Source: Acanthamoeba lenticulata (taxonomy: Eukaryota > Discosea > Longamoebia > Acanthamoebidae). From it: a DNA stretch of 64,000 nucleotides. The notes under the pieces were generated by a model that ran no database searches, was not told the DNA's origin, and worked only from the letters and a program-made list of their open reading frames with translations. Location of the stretch: NCBI GenBank assembly GCA_002179805.1, contig NAVB01000017.1, positions 30,416 to 94,415 on the forward strand, read 5' to 3'. A program made the position numbers and the translations under genes. Below are positions 41,206 to 53,370 of this stretch, piece by piece; the stretch's first letter is position 1, and each line of letters opens with the position of its first letter.

Positions 41206-44087
41206 ATGGAGCAATTTGTGACCCTCAAGCGCAAAGCACCAGAAATACAATCGGGCAGAGTGGCTGGTTCTCCGGTATGTTGAGAGGGGGTTTACGGCAT
41301 AATTAACAGATTTTTGTTGATCGATGTAAATTTGAGCAGACGCTCGCCCAGAGACTAGAACAGGAAAGGCGGCAGCGGGGCACGACCGTGCGAAGCTCGC
41401 TGCCGGGCAATCATGACCTTTCGAGTCTGCTCCGCGACCTCAGCGTCCCGCCGTCGTCGTCGGTGACAGCCGTGTCCCCGCCAGCCAAACGGGCGCGGCT
41501 GGTCTCCGCCACCGCTCCGCAGGCCTCACGGCAATTCACGCCAGGCGCCCCGCTCCACCGCACGCCGACCACCACCACCGCCACCACCACACCACCCACA
41601 CTTAAGCGAGTGGGGGCGATTCCTACCACGACGGCCGGGCGTCAGGTCATGCCACCGGTGCCGTCAGGCGGCAGTGCTGGCAAGTGCTACAAGTGCGGTC
41701 ATGCTGGACACTGGGCCGCGCAGTGTGGCGCGACCGGCGGGGCTGGCCGCGGCGGTACGGCAACTGGCGCCACCGCCACCGCCGCGGGTGGCTCATCGCT
41801 GCGCGGTCGAGGACGCGGACGAGGGCGAGGAGGCTTCAGCACGGCCAAGGCCACGACCGCCGTCGGGGGCAGGCGTCCCGTCGGCTCCATCGCCGGCGCC
41901 AGGACGTCGCAGCCATCGGGTTCCGGCCCGCCGTCGGTTGAGTCGCTGATGGCCAAGGTCGGCGCCAGGCTGAGCGCCGACCAGGCCCGTGGGCTGGAAC
42001 TCGCCCTTCGCGGCAAGTCGCTCTTCTTCACGGGGAGCGCCGGCACGGGCAAGTCGCTCCTGCTGCGCGAGATGGTGCGCCTCCTGCGCGAGATCCACGG
42101 CGACGACGCCGTCTACGTCACCGCCTCCACGGGCCTCGCCGCGTGCAACATTGGCGGCTGCACGGTGCGCACGCGACTTCACCGCCAAGCAAGCAAGCCA
42201 GCCCTCTGCGTCATGCTCACGTCCCACGTATAATTGCAGCTGCACTCGTTTGCGGGCGTCGGGCTGGGCGAGGAGGGCCAGGAGGCGCTGGTCACCAAGG
42301 TCCTCTCCAACAAGCGGTCGCGCGACCGCTGGGTTAGCGCTCGGGTCCTCGTCGTCGACGAAGTGGTACGTCACTCGCTCGACTCCTCTCTGCGCTTTTT
42401 TCAGTTTTGGGTTAATATAAATAAATAAATAAAAATAAAAATATAAGAAAATAAAAATAAAAATATTTAAAGAAAATGAAATGAAACTTTTGTTGCTGGA
42501 CTCGTCTGCAGAGCATGCTGGAGGGGACGCTGTTCGACAAGCTCGAGTACGTGGCGCGCAGGGTGAGGAACTACGACGCGCCCTTTGGAGGGATCCAGGT
42601 CATCCTCTCCGGCGACTTCCTGCAGCTGCCGCCCGTGCAGACCAAGCTCTTCTGCTTCGAGTCCGAGGCCTGGAAGAAGGTGGTCCGGGAGGTGGTCGTC
42701 CTCACCCACGTCTTCCGCCAATCGGACAACACCTTCATCGCGCTCCTCAACGACCTCAGGTCGGTGCTGCCGCGGCGACATCTCCCGTCCCTTCAAGCTG
42801 ACCTCTTTGCTCTTTGCGTGTGTGTCTGTGTGTGTCGACACAAGGGTGGGCCGAGTGACCGACGAAGGCCGACGCCTGCTGGCCCGCTGCATGGTCCCCT
42901 ACCGTGATCGCGCCCGCGCCCTCCACCACGACGTGCGGCTCTGCTCCGCTAGGCTCCGGCCGGAGCTTTGGTTCGGCTGCTTTCCTAACCGGTTAGGATG
43001 CCCCACATGTTGTGCACACAGGATGATCGAATCCAGGCCACGTTGCTGTACCCGCACCGACGCGACGTCGACGGCGAGAACACGAAGCGGCTGACCGACC
43101 TGCCCGGTGAAGCGGTGCGAGCGCTACGGCCGTAGGCTGACACAACAAAAACAAAAAAACACGCCAACATTGACACGTACGCCTGCAGCGGGTCTTTCGC
43201 GCGGTGGACAGCGGGGTGGAGCCCTATCGTTCGACGCTGGCGCGCAACTGCCCCGCGCCCGAGGTGCTGGAGCTCAAGCTGCACGCTCAGGTCATCTTGC
43301 TCAAGAACCTCGACGCCACGCTCGAGCTCGGTTCGCGCCTTGCCCTCTTTTTCTGTCCGCCAGAACAACGCACTCAAGGACGTGCCGTTGTTTCCGCCTT
43401 GCGGCCTTGCAGTGAACGGAGCGCGCGGCGTCGTGGTCGACTTTAAGCGGCCGCCGCCTCGGCCGCCCACGGACGCGCTGGACCGGCCCTACGACGAGAG
43501 CCGCGAGTACCCGGAGGTGCTTTTCTCGTCGGGCGTCCGCCGGATCATCACCCCCGAGGAGTGGGGCGTCGAAGGTCCGTCCTCGCGCGCTCTCTCTTTC
43601 ATGAGACCTGGCGGCTGCTAAACCCGTCTTCGCCCCTCGTGGGCGGTGGCGGACGCGCACAGTCGCCGGCGAGCAGCAGGCGTCCCGCATGCAGTGCCCG
43701 CTCGCGTTGGCGTGGGCTCTGTCCATCCACAAGGCGCAGGGTGTGTTCCCAATCTTCCTCGTGCCACGCACTTGATGGCTCACTGCGGCGGTGGGTTGGG
43801 TCAGGGATGAGCATCAGCAAGGTGCAGATGAAGCTCGGCAACGTCTGGGAGTATGGCCAGGCCTATGTCGGTACAATCCCCCCCCCCCAAGAGGGTCTCT
43901 TCTTCCACGAGTTTCTGACGTGACGGGTCGACCCCTGCCTCGTGGTGCAGCGCTGTCGCGGGCGACGAGCATGGAGGGGCTCTACATCATGGACCTCAAC
44001 GAAAAGGGCATCGTCGCGCACCCGAAGGTGCTCCAGTTCTACGCCGACATGACGGAGGAGCAGGCCCAGCAACAGCACCAGCGATGA
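41206..44087 (+). CDS. PIF1: PIF1-family DNA helicase with CCHC zinc knuckle
   Basis: Eleven exons (41206-41274, 41340-42164, 42240-42365, 42512-42759, 42845-42932, 43022-43114, 43189-43330, 43413-43574, 43663-43740, 43805-43870, 43951-44087) sum to 2034 nt, 677 residues. The N-terminal third is Thr/Pro-rich with a zinc knuckle (CYKCGHAGHWAAQC) and an RGRGRGRGRGG RGG-like tract. Superfamily 1B motifs follow: Walker A GSAGTGKSLLLREMV, ASTGLAACNIGG, Walker B VLVVDEVSML, GGIQVILSGDFLQLPPV, and the C-terminal WALSIHKAQGMS and YVALSRATSMEGL. PIF1 enzymes unwind DNA 5'-3', resolve G-quadruplexes and act at telomeres, forks and in mitochondria. The knuckle plus Gly/Arg tract suggests extra nucleic-acid binding. 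Confidence 0.92.
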
Positions 44088-44170
44088 ACAATGCAGAATT
44101 AAAATAAAGCAAAAATAAATAATTTGACTCGATATTTTTTAAAGATACAAGGGGAGCGTGAGCCGACGCC

Positions 44171-45741
44171 TTAGAAGAGGAGGGCGAGGCAGAAGAAGAC
44201 CGCCAAGAGCGCGGTGTAGAAGGCCACCGGAACGACGGACGTGGAGGCCGAGGGAACGTTGGCCTGCTTCTCCGGGAAGTACTTCTGGAGGGTGGGCATG
44301 AGCCTGTTGCGGTCGGTGCCATTGGCAAAGGGCTCGAGGAGGTAGACGTAGTCCGGCTCCCACCAGGGCCCAGCGGCCCACCAGGTCCAGCCGTCCCAAA
44401 CGTCCGTGTTGTTCTACACATTGTTGTTGCTGTTGGTCAGCTTTACTTCTTGTAAAACAAGGCCGTGTATTGTGGTGTACCCTGATGTAGGTCATGAGCA
44501 CTTCGAGGACGGCGAGGCACTCGTCCGAGTCGTTGATGCCAAACTCGCCGAGGAACAGCTTGACCTTGTTCTCGCGGGCCCAGTTGGTGATGGGATCGAA
44601 CCAGTACTGCACGGGCCAGTTGGGCTTGCACACGGTCTGGCCGCCTTGGCCGTCAAAGTACTGGTGGACCTCGTAGATGAAGTTGTTGAGCGGGTCGGTG
44701 ATGTTCTCGGGCCCCATCCACAGGCTGTTGCCGCCCACCCACGAGTAGACGGCCGTGTAGTTGTTGCCCGCAATGGTGATCAATTGCTGTTCATGAACAA
44801 GAAGAACAGCAGGAGAGAGTGAGCACAACAGAACAAGAACATCTTGTCGTTGTTGTTATGTTGATGATGTCTGTTGAACAAGACGTACGGTGGCGCCCGA
44901 GTCACGAATGCCCTTGATGGCGGCGTTGGCCGAGATGAGGACGGACTCGTAGCTCACGTCGTGCGGCTCGTTCATGGAGCCCCACAGCATGCGGGCGTTG
45001 TCCTTGTACAGGGAGGCCAGCTTGCGCCAGACGTTGGTGAGGGCCGTGTAGGGCACTTCGGCCGAACCGAGGATGTTGCCGCGGTAGCGGTTGTAGTTGT
45101 GCAGATCGAGAAGGCAGTACATGCCCTTGATGTTGGTGACGTAGTTGATCGAGTCGGACTGAGGAAGAAGAGAGAATCCGACGGATACCACCGTGAGTAA
45201 ACTCTTCAAGAGAACCGCGGGATGATAACGTGGAGCCACGCACAAGGAAGCCGACGTAAGTCATGTTGAAATCACCCTCGCCGTTGTTGAGCACCGGTTG
45301 GAGCCGCTCCTGTTGTTATGAGATCAAACCAATGAGCTCCGCTGAATTAATTAAAGTTGTATTTCGTTTGTTTTTTTTTTTTTTTTGCTTTTTTAAAAAC
45401 AAAGGGCGGGTGCTTTTCGTACCCAGATGATGGAGATGCGGATGGTGTTCATGCCCTTGGCGGCGAAGTAGTCCAGAGAAGCGTTGGAGATGAGCGGATA
45501 ATTTGTCCACACCTTCCCAGGCAGGGCGCTGGGGCCCCAACCGAGCGCGGCCTGATTCGTGCCAAAGTAGGTTTGGCCCATTGCGCCTGCACCACGCCAA
45601 GGTTCACCACACACGAGATCGAAGCATTGAGCAGTATTCGCCAAGATGCCAAGATGGCCATCCCTTCTTGCCAACTCAAGCAGGCGAAAAGGACGAACCG
45701 GCAAGGAGGGTGAACAACAAGCACAGCAAGAAGCACTTCAT
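44171..45741 (-). CDS. Glycoside hydrolase family 5 (cellulase-like), probably GPI-anchored
   Basis: Six exons from ATG 45741, about 350 residues. Exon 1 encodes a signal peptide (MKCFLLCLLFTLLAG). GH5 features are clear: GMNTIRISIIW, MYCLLDLHNYNRY, the acid/base Glu in GSMNEP (about residue 155) and the nucleophile Glu in LFLGEFG (about residue 262), with a HQYFDGQGGQT loop between and WDGWTWWAAGPWW after. The C-terminus is a bare hydrophobic tail (VAFYTALLAVFFCLALLF) directly at the stop, the form of a GPI-attachment signal. GH5 enzymes mostly split beta-1,4-glucans; in a cyst-forming amoeba, cellulose-wall remodelling or digestion of food are both plausible. A TATA-like sequence is present about 100 bases upstream. 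Confidence 0.9.
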
Positions 45742-46153
45742 GCTGCAGGTGATGGTTTGTGGTGCTTGTCCGTGGCTTGGCCGTCCGAATGGTTTCTGAG
45801 TGGTGTGAACAACAAGCGCTGGAGTGGGCGACACTTGATATAAATCCTGGCCGGTGACTAACGGGCCACTGAGGTGACGGTCCCCCGGAGTTGGCCGCTT
45901 AGCCAACTGCCGTAAGTGTGCGTGCCACCAATTGGCGAAAAGTGAAGTCCCGTCATTTCCCCTACAAGAGGACGTTGACCACTTTAATTGTTGCTGTTGT
46001 GAACGTTGCTCCGCCCTTGTGTAGGCCTGATGGAACAAAGGCCACACGGCTTGCCTAGCAGCACTGATGTGGCTTTTTACGTGTTTATTCTCCCGCACGA
46101 CTTTCCTTTGCTTTTTCTTTTCATTTCGTTTTTGTTTTTTTTCGTAAGTGACG
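45742..46153. other. Divergent intergenic region
   Basis: A 412-base gap between divergent starts of the GH5 gene and the large LRR gene. A minus-strand TATA-like stretch lies near 45835-45845. Nothing else recognised. Confidence 0.45.
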
Positions 46154-49100
46154 ATGGATGCGGATGACGCTGCGGCAGGCCCTGTGCTCGCCCACGGTCC
46201 GCCTCCATTGTGGCGACTATGCGCCTGGGCTTTGGCTTCGGCCCAAGTGAGCAAGGTTCGTGCCGTACGCCTTATTGCGTTTTCTTGTGCACAACAGCCC
46301 TGGTGCTCCAATTAACAGCAACATGGCAGGCGGGACAGGTCTGCGAGGTGGCCGCAGACTTGTGGCAGAACGCCTTTGATGCGTGCAAGCGGGCCAACCG
46401 ACTCGCCGCACACGGCGCCCAACCTGGCGCCTTGCCCTTCTTCCTCCACGCCATCACGGCCTCGGTTCGAGCTCTCCCGTCATTCCAGCAAGAAGACCCA
46501 ACTCACGCCCTTCATGCACGCGCAGGAAGTGCGCCTGGACCTTCGCGAGGAAGACAGCCTCGCGCCCGTCGACCTGCTCGCCCTGGCCTCTTCGCCCAGC
46601 CTACTGTGCGTGGCCAATTATCAAAAATTACTTCATAATATTTTTTTTAATCTTCGCTTCGTGCGGGGCGACGCTCGTCTCACTCTGTGCAGGGCGGCCG
46701 AGGCCGTGCACGCCGATCTGTCGCTGCTGCCGCAGCTGGCCGACGCTGACCTCCTGGCGCGCGTCATGGCCGGGCTCGCGCGCGGCAACAATTTGGTCTC
46801 GCTCCGGCTCGACGAGTGGCCCCACCGGCGCGGCGAGTGGCTTGTCTCGGCCGAGGCCGTGGCCCCGGCGCTGCGGCACTGCACGGCCCTCACCGAGCTC
46901 TCCTTCCGGGGCGCCAAGTCGTCGGCCCTACGCGGGACGCTCGAGGCCGTCCTGGCTGCCGGCGGCTGCCGCGCCCTGCGCCGGCTCGACCTGGCCCGGT
47001 GCTCCTGGGTCGACGACGCGCTGCTCCAGCGTGCGTGGCGCGCCCCGACCACGTCCCCGCGTGTGCGCGCTGCCTCACGTACACATGTGTGCGCACGCAG
47101 AGATCGGCCAGAGCCTGGGCGAGCTGCGGTGGCTCGACGTGACGCACCACGACGCGACTGCCGGGACGAGCTCGGACATCGGCCTGGTCGCGGTGGCCCA
47201 GGGCTGTCCGCACCTCGAGGTCCTGCGGGCGTCGGCTTCGGAGCTCGCCAGCGAGTACATGCCGACGATCACGGACATCACCCTGCTGGCCCTCGCCCGC
47301 CACTGTCCCCGCCTTCGCCGCCTCGAGCTGCGCCGCCAGAATGGGTACCCCGATCTCTTGTGGTTTTAAAGGGATTATCGTTTCAATTTCTTTAAAAAAA
47401 CAAAAACAAAAACAAAAAACAAAAACAAAACGACGCAGGATTGGCCCCACGGGCGTGCTGGCCGTCTTCGCGGCAGCGCCACAGCTCGAGGCGCGGCTTC
47501 CCGTCGCTCTTTTGGACCCTCTCCTCCCTTTCATCTCCTCGCCTGACAAATAGGACGACGCGTTTGTCTGCAGCTGTTCGACTTCTCGGACTGCCTGAAG
47601 CCAGCAGACTACGACATGCTGTGGCCGGCCCTGGAGCGGCAGCGCCTGCCCGCCATCACCTCCCTGCGCCTTGCCGGTGCCTCTCTCCTTCTCCGCATTC
47701 TCCTTTGAGTTGTCAGCTGACGACGCCGCCGCACACGACAGCGTCCGACATGTTCCCCGAGTTCGTGGTGCCTCTCCTGCAGGCCTGTGGCAGCCGCCTC
47801 ACGGCCCTCGACCTCGACCTCAAAGTCACCTCGATATCTCTGCCGCCCGCAATCGCTGCCGTACGTTTTCAATCTCTCTCTCTCTCTCTGAGCGCAGAGA
47901 AGAGCTCTTTCTCTCATGAGCATGCTTCTTGGCTGGGGCCACGGCTTGGCGGGCACAGGCCCTGGTCGACTGCGTCTCGTCGCTCGAGGAGCTCAGGGTG
48001 ACCGCTGGTGCGTGCCTTTTCCCGAAGGTCAAGAATGATAAGAATGCGAAGAATTATTTACAAGCATAACATGAGGAGCAGACGGCGAGACGCACCACGC
48101 GTGGGTCGAGGCGCTGCTGGACAACAACCGGACGACGCTCCGCCGCGTGAGGCTGCTTAATGTGCCCCTCAGCTGCGACGCCGTGAAGCGGCTCTTCGAG
48201 GCCTCGCCCTGCCTGACCGCCGTCCAGCTGAAGCTCGCCAATCGCGTCATCACCACCGCCGCGGCAACAGACCTTGACGACGCGGCCGCGGCCCGGCCAA
48301 AGCTTTTCATCGACGTGCGCTCCGACACGCTGGTCGAGCTCGAGCTGGCCACGGCCGGCCGGTGGCTCAACGCCGACCTGCGCCTGACCTGCCCGCGGCT
48401 CCGGACCCTCCGGGTGTACTGCACTTACATGACGATCACCCCCGAGCGCCTCGTCGGTGAGGCCGCCCCAGGACTCGGCCCGCGTTTGCACACAAGCTCA
48501 CATGTGCCACGCGCGCGTGCGTGTCGTGTCGTGCCACGCCATAGGTGCCCCGAGCATCGAGTGCCTCGAGCTGCAGACCGTCGGCGCTCGTCTTCTGGCG
48601 GCCCTTGCCCACGGTGGCTTGCTGCCGGGCTTGGCCGTTCTGGCCTACAACGACTTTAACAAGTCTGGTGCGTGCCCCTCCGGCACTCCTGCGCAAGCGC
48701 ACACGCACTCAACTCCTGTGTGTATGTGTGTGTGTGGGCATGTGGCCGCGATGGGCTTGGAGAAGACGCCGGAGCGCAGTCGCAGATGGATTACGCGGAG
48801 GCGCTCCTGCGTGCGCGGCCCAACGTGCGCTGCCGGCCGTCGGTGGACTGGGCCTTCGCACACAGGGAGGCTCCCGTCCCGCCGCATGACTGGAATCACG
48901 TAGACCAAGCCGTCGTCTTGTTTGCCAGCCCGCAGCCGGGCTGGGGCGAAGTCGCTGGTATCTCTTCAGACCACCTTGCTTTTTAAATAAGTATTTATTT
49001 CACAATCGTTCGTTCACTTGTATTTTTGCTTACTTTTAAAAAATTATATGTTTTTAATTTTTTTTTAATTTAAATTTAATTTTTGAACGTCAGCGCGATG

Positions 49101-50735
49101 CCCCCAATTATGGCGCCTCCAGTGCTTGAGGCTGGGCGAGTCGGCCGACGCCCTTATCAATGAATTTAAGAGCTTGCGCTGGCTCAAGATCTCGAACGTG
49201 TTCCCTTCGGCCGTCGCTCTGCGGCTGCCCCTGTACGTCCCTTCCGTCCACCTTGCCTTGTAAAAAATGTCAATAATTGCAAATACCAGACCACCATTGG
49301 TATTCTAGAAATGTTGATGACGCTGGTCGTGACGCTTGTGGCGGCCAGGCTGCGCGAGCTGGATGTGCTCCGCTTGGAGCAGGTCGAGACATTCGAGCTC
49401 GAATGCCCGAGCCTGCGCTCGATCGACCTCTGCGGCGCGCAACTGATCACGACATCCTTCCTCCACTGGCTTGCCCGCAACGAGGTGGACCCCGCCAAGC
49501 TCCTTCCGTTTGCTTTTTGTGATGTTTCTGATGCTGACGTCATGCTGAGCGCGCGCAGGACGAGGCAGCACCCTGTCTCGAGAGCTGCTCGATCGCGGCC
49601 TTCACGATGCCCTTTGACTTCGGCCAGACGCCGGAGAGCCTCGTGGCCTTGCCCGCCAGGTTGCTCGACCTGTGGATCTACAACGCGCCGGGCCTCGTGT
49701 CGATCGACCTCACCCCCGCGGCCACCGCCGACCACGCCGCCGCGAAGCAGCCGCTGGCGCTCGAGGCAATGAACCTGCACTGCCTCCCGTTCCTGCACTC
49801 CCTCGTCGTCGCGCGGTGCCCGCGGCTGCGCCGGCTCGTAATGAGCTCCGTTGATCGTCTGCACTCGTACGGCTGTGTTCGTGTGTGTGTGTGTGTGTCG
49901 ACATATTTTAAACGTGTGCCATGGCCTCAGGCTGGAGCTGGACGCGCCGGAGCTGCGCTGGCTCGACCTTGAGGTGGCCGCCGCCGGGACGGACGCCATG
50001 CCGTCCTTGGCCAACTTCACGCTGCGCGCGCCCATGCCGAAGCTGCAGCAGGCGCGGCTGGCTCTCAAGCTCAACCGCCAGCTTGCGGACGACGCCAGCG
50101 CGGCCGACGCGGGCCTGCGCCCGGGCCTGTTGGTCGAGACCCTGCTGGCCCACGCCCCCGGTTCGTCCCCGAGGCAGAGCGACCTGCACAACAAGCTTGT
50201 TGGCTTGTTGATCACTCACAGTGAGGCCTGGTGACGGGCAGGCCTCAAGCGGCTGACGCTCAAGGGGTTGCGGTTCCTGTCCGACCGGCCGTCGAGCCTG
50301 GGCTCGGCCGCCACGCCCGGCGAAGAGCTCCGTGTCGAGCCGTGGCTTCGCGACCTGGCCCGCCTGGCGCCTCAGCTCGAGTGCCTGATGATCATGGCGC
50401 AGGAGGGCGAGCAACTTGGCCAGGCGGTACTTCAAGAATTCTATTTTAGTTGAAACTTTTTAATCTTATTTTATTTTTTATTTTTTATTTTTAATGAGAA
50501 ATATTTTCATCTACACTTTGCCTTATTTATATTTATCCTTGTCTTATCTTTAGACCGGACTCTGCAGGTGGTGGATATGTTGCGGCCTCTGCTCCGCGGC
50601 ATCTTGCCCGTGGTCCGCCTGCTCCCGCAAGACAATGCAACAAGCGTGCTCCTCCTGTTCACTCCTCTCCAGGAGTCTGGGCACCGGCGTGTGTACACAA
50701 ACATCTCCCAGAAACAACAACAAGTCTTCTGCTGA
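46154..50735 (+). CDS. Large leucine-rich repeat protein
   Basis: At least fifteen exons from ATG 46154 to TGA 50735. After a short N-terminal region (QVCEVAADLWQNAFDACKRA), LRR-like units run through most of the protein: CTALTELSFRGAKSSALRG, CRALRRLDLARCSWVDDALL, CPRLRRLELRRQNGIGPTGV, ITSLRLAG, LRRVRLLNVPLSCDAVKRL, LRTLRVYCTYMTI, IECLELQTVGARLLA, LRELDVLRLEQVETFELE, LRWLDLEV and LKRLTLKGLRFLS. No F-box or kinase domain is evident. One intron (47491-47573) begins with GC. Several acceptors were chosen only because they restore frame, so exon edges are less sure than in the smaller genes. Likely a protein-interaction scaffold, perhaps an E3 substrate receptor. Confidence 0.75.
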
Positions 50736-51815
50736 GTGCGCGGAAAAGTGGTGCCGCTTCACGAAACAATGTTGCAAGCGCGCACTGGCGTTCAGCAGGT
50801 GGCGTATTGTTCCGGATCTGACGGTAATCAAAGACCTGAGGGAACTCTCTGTGCTCGCTGTCCCCGGACGACAGGCACCGCAGCAGCCTGACTGGCGAGG
50901 TCACACACACCTAGCAGCGGACCGCCGGCCTGCGCGACACTGGAGGTGGTCCATCCGGTGCGGTCTGGTGACAGGTACTTGAAGGTAGTGTGATGGTCGT
51001 CTCCTTGAATAAGTTCCTGAGCCATTTTACCCAGGTAAGCCCCAGAACTCCCAAGAAGCGCCCGCGGGGCTGGTGGTTTGTTTGGCTGCGGAGGTGACGA
51101 CTCTCTGCACCTGTTCGGTGCCATGGAAGTGGTCGCTACTTTACCCGCCATACACAAACAGAGACAAGGCGGGCCTGTTTTTGGGTCTGTGTCGTCAACG
51201 CCACCCGGGGCTCATCCCTGGGATCCAGCCACTAGCCACGCGCGTACAGCCGGAGTGAAAGTTCAGCATCCAGTTCCACGTTAAACATTTCCGTCGACGC
51301 GATGATAGTTCCCCACATTTTACCGGGCATGCAAGAACGTTCGTGCTGGTTGTCGCGTGTCATTGGATAAGGTGGGCTAAAAGTCAGGGTTTCGTCAGCA
51401 TGCCTGGCAAAAATCTGGCATCAAGTTCGCTCTTCTGGAACAGAGCCACCCGGCGTCACCTCGTGGTTGGCGGGAGGAAATCTACCGCTGGGTCACGTGC
51501 CCTTCGCGTCAATTCATTGAGCTAGGTGTCAGGCGGACGGTGACCGAGAGGCACCACAGACCTAGCTACGGTTGCGAATTGGCGACCCCACACACATGGA
51601 GCCGCGACGACCAAGTATGGCCTGCGCCAACAGTGCGCACATAAAAGCCAGACACCTCACACCAGCCAGTCCACAACCAAACCCAGCAGCAGAGCACAGC
51701 TTTCGACGTTCGCCGCGTGCTCCTCTTCGCGTTCTTGTCTTCGTTCTTCTCCGTTCTTCTTCTTCTTCTTCTTTGTTTGAACTACTCGAAAGAGAGAGAA
51801 GAGAGAACCAGAAAC
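50736..51815. other. Intergenic region with a doubtful minus-strand gene
   Basis: This 1080-base stretch lies upstream of the kinase gene. On the minus strand, an ATG at 51288 can be joined through several gt-ag pairs into a frame (MFNVELDAELSLRL ... SLFVYGGCRESS ... GTIRHLLNASARLQHCF) that would overlap the 3' end of the LRR gene. No domain is visible, so I do not annotate it as a gene. Confidence 0.3.
51640..51647 (+). promoter_or_regulatory. TATA-like box of the kinase gene
   Basis: CATAAAAG lies about 175 bases before the kinase ATG (51816), followed by a C/A-rich leader. Motif only. Confidence 0.4.
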
Positions 51816-53370
51816 ATGTCGTACCGCGTCGCGAGAAAGGATAATGTTGCTGCCAGCGGCCAGCTCAACAAGGAGGAGATGCAGCAGGCCAAGTACGGCA
51901 CCCTTCGCCGAGCCATGTCTGGCGATATGACCCACCTCGACCGCCGCGACCACTACCACAGCCTCTTCTACAACAAGATGGTCTGCGCTCCTGGCTTTGG
52001 TACGTTGCCGAGCTTATATTCCCCATCATCACCACCCACCTATTACAACCTGCGGTTACCGCTTCGGTGATCCGCCTTAAACCGCGGCAGAGCTACCAAT
52101 CGACGATGACTTTCCTTTCCGGAGACGCAAGAAAAGTCCTTGCATTCTCCGCAGCCACATCGGACATTTGCCGATTGGCTTGCTTTTTTTTTCGATCTTC
52201 TTTAAATTTACGTTGCATTTCTATTCTTATTATTCATATGAAGTCACATCGACCCCTCCTCTACACGCGCACTTCAACTACAAACAATAATAGAAGCTTG
52301 TAACCTCACGACAACCTGCACATGGATACCTCTACACACACAAAACAGAAATCGACCGCAAGTCGGGTGGCCTCTCCTACAAGGTGGGCGACTACTACCT
52401 GTCGAGCCTCCTGGGCAAGGGCGGCGGCGGCAGCGTCTACGAGGGCCGCCACAGGAAGACCAACCGCCGCGTGGCCATCAAGGTCGTCACCAAGAGCCGC
52501 TCGCAAGAGGGCGCCCTGCTCGCCGACCCGTCCCTGCACATGGGCGGGAGCCAGGACAAGGACCTGAGCGCGTCGGTGACCTACGCCAAGAAGATCCAGC
52601 GCACGCGCAAGGAGTACACCGTCATGTCGCACCTGCGCGACCACCGGCACATCACGCGGCTGATCGAGGTGGTCGAGAACGACAAGGCCATCTGCCTCGT
52701 GATGGAGCTCGGCGCCGGCGGGGACCTGTTCCAGCTGATCCAGGCCAAGGGCCGGCTGTCGCTGCACGAGGCCTGGTTCTACTTCCGGCAGGTGGTCTCG
52801 GCCGTGGCGCACGCGCACGGGCAGGGCTTCGTGCACCGCGACATCAAGCCCGAGAACGTGTTCCTGAGCGAGGACCGCAAGACGGCGACGCTGGGCGACT
52901 GGGGCTTTGCCGACGTGTGGTGCTCGTTCAAGGACCTCAAGGAGGGCGTCGGGAGCCTCAACTACTGCTCGCCAGAGATCGTCTGCGGGCGGGCCTACAC
53001 CGGGCCCGAGGTCGACCTCTGGTCGCTGGGCACGCTGCTCTACGCGATGGTCACCGGCAACCTGCCCTTCGCGGCCGACAGCCCCAAGCAGGTCGTCCAC
53101 AACATCCGCACGGCCAACTTTGCCCTCTCGGGCAGCTCCTGCGAGCTCGACCCGCTGCTCTACGACCTCCTCTCCAAGCTGCTCCACCCGAACCCGCTCC
53201 TGCGCGCCAAGATGGCCGACGTCCTCCAGCACCGCTGGTTCCGCAACGGCCCCACGCTCGCCCACCTCATGAAGGACCGCCGCAAGCGCACGGGCTCGGC
53301 CACCAACCTGCCCACCTCGGCCACCGTCGCCGCCGCCACCAAGAACCGCCACCGCACGCGCGTCCACTGA
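51816..53370 (+). CDS. Serine/threonine protein kinase with DWG motif
   Basis: Exons 51816-51999 and 52349-53370 sum to 1206 nt, 401 residues. A 62-residue N-terminal segment precedes the domain. Kinase motifs: glycine loop LGKGGGGSVYEG, VAIKVV with the catalytic Lys, an insert of about 35 residues before the C helix, HRDIKPENVFL, GDWGFADVW where DFG is expected, GSLNYCSPE in place of APE, and DLWSLGTLLYAMVTGNLPF. Overall it resembles CAMK/AMPK-like kinases. DFG-to-DWG keeps the metal-binding Asp and the Gly, so activity is likely but altered loop dynamics are possible. The basic tail has no recognised domain. The single intron is about 349 nt, the longest clear intron here. Confidence 0.92.

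Noticed and set aside
50736..51288. Possible multi-exon minus-strand gene
   Set aside because: Exons can be chained through gt-ag pairs, but there is no domain, the exons are tiny and it would overlap the LRR gene; kept only as a note.
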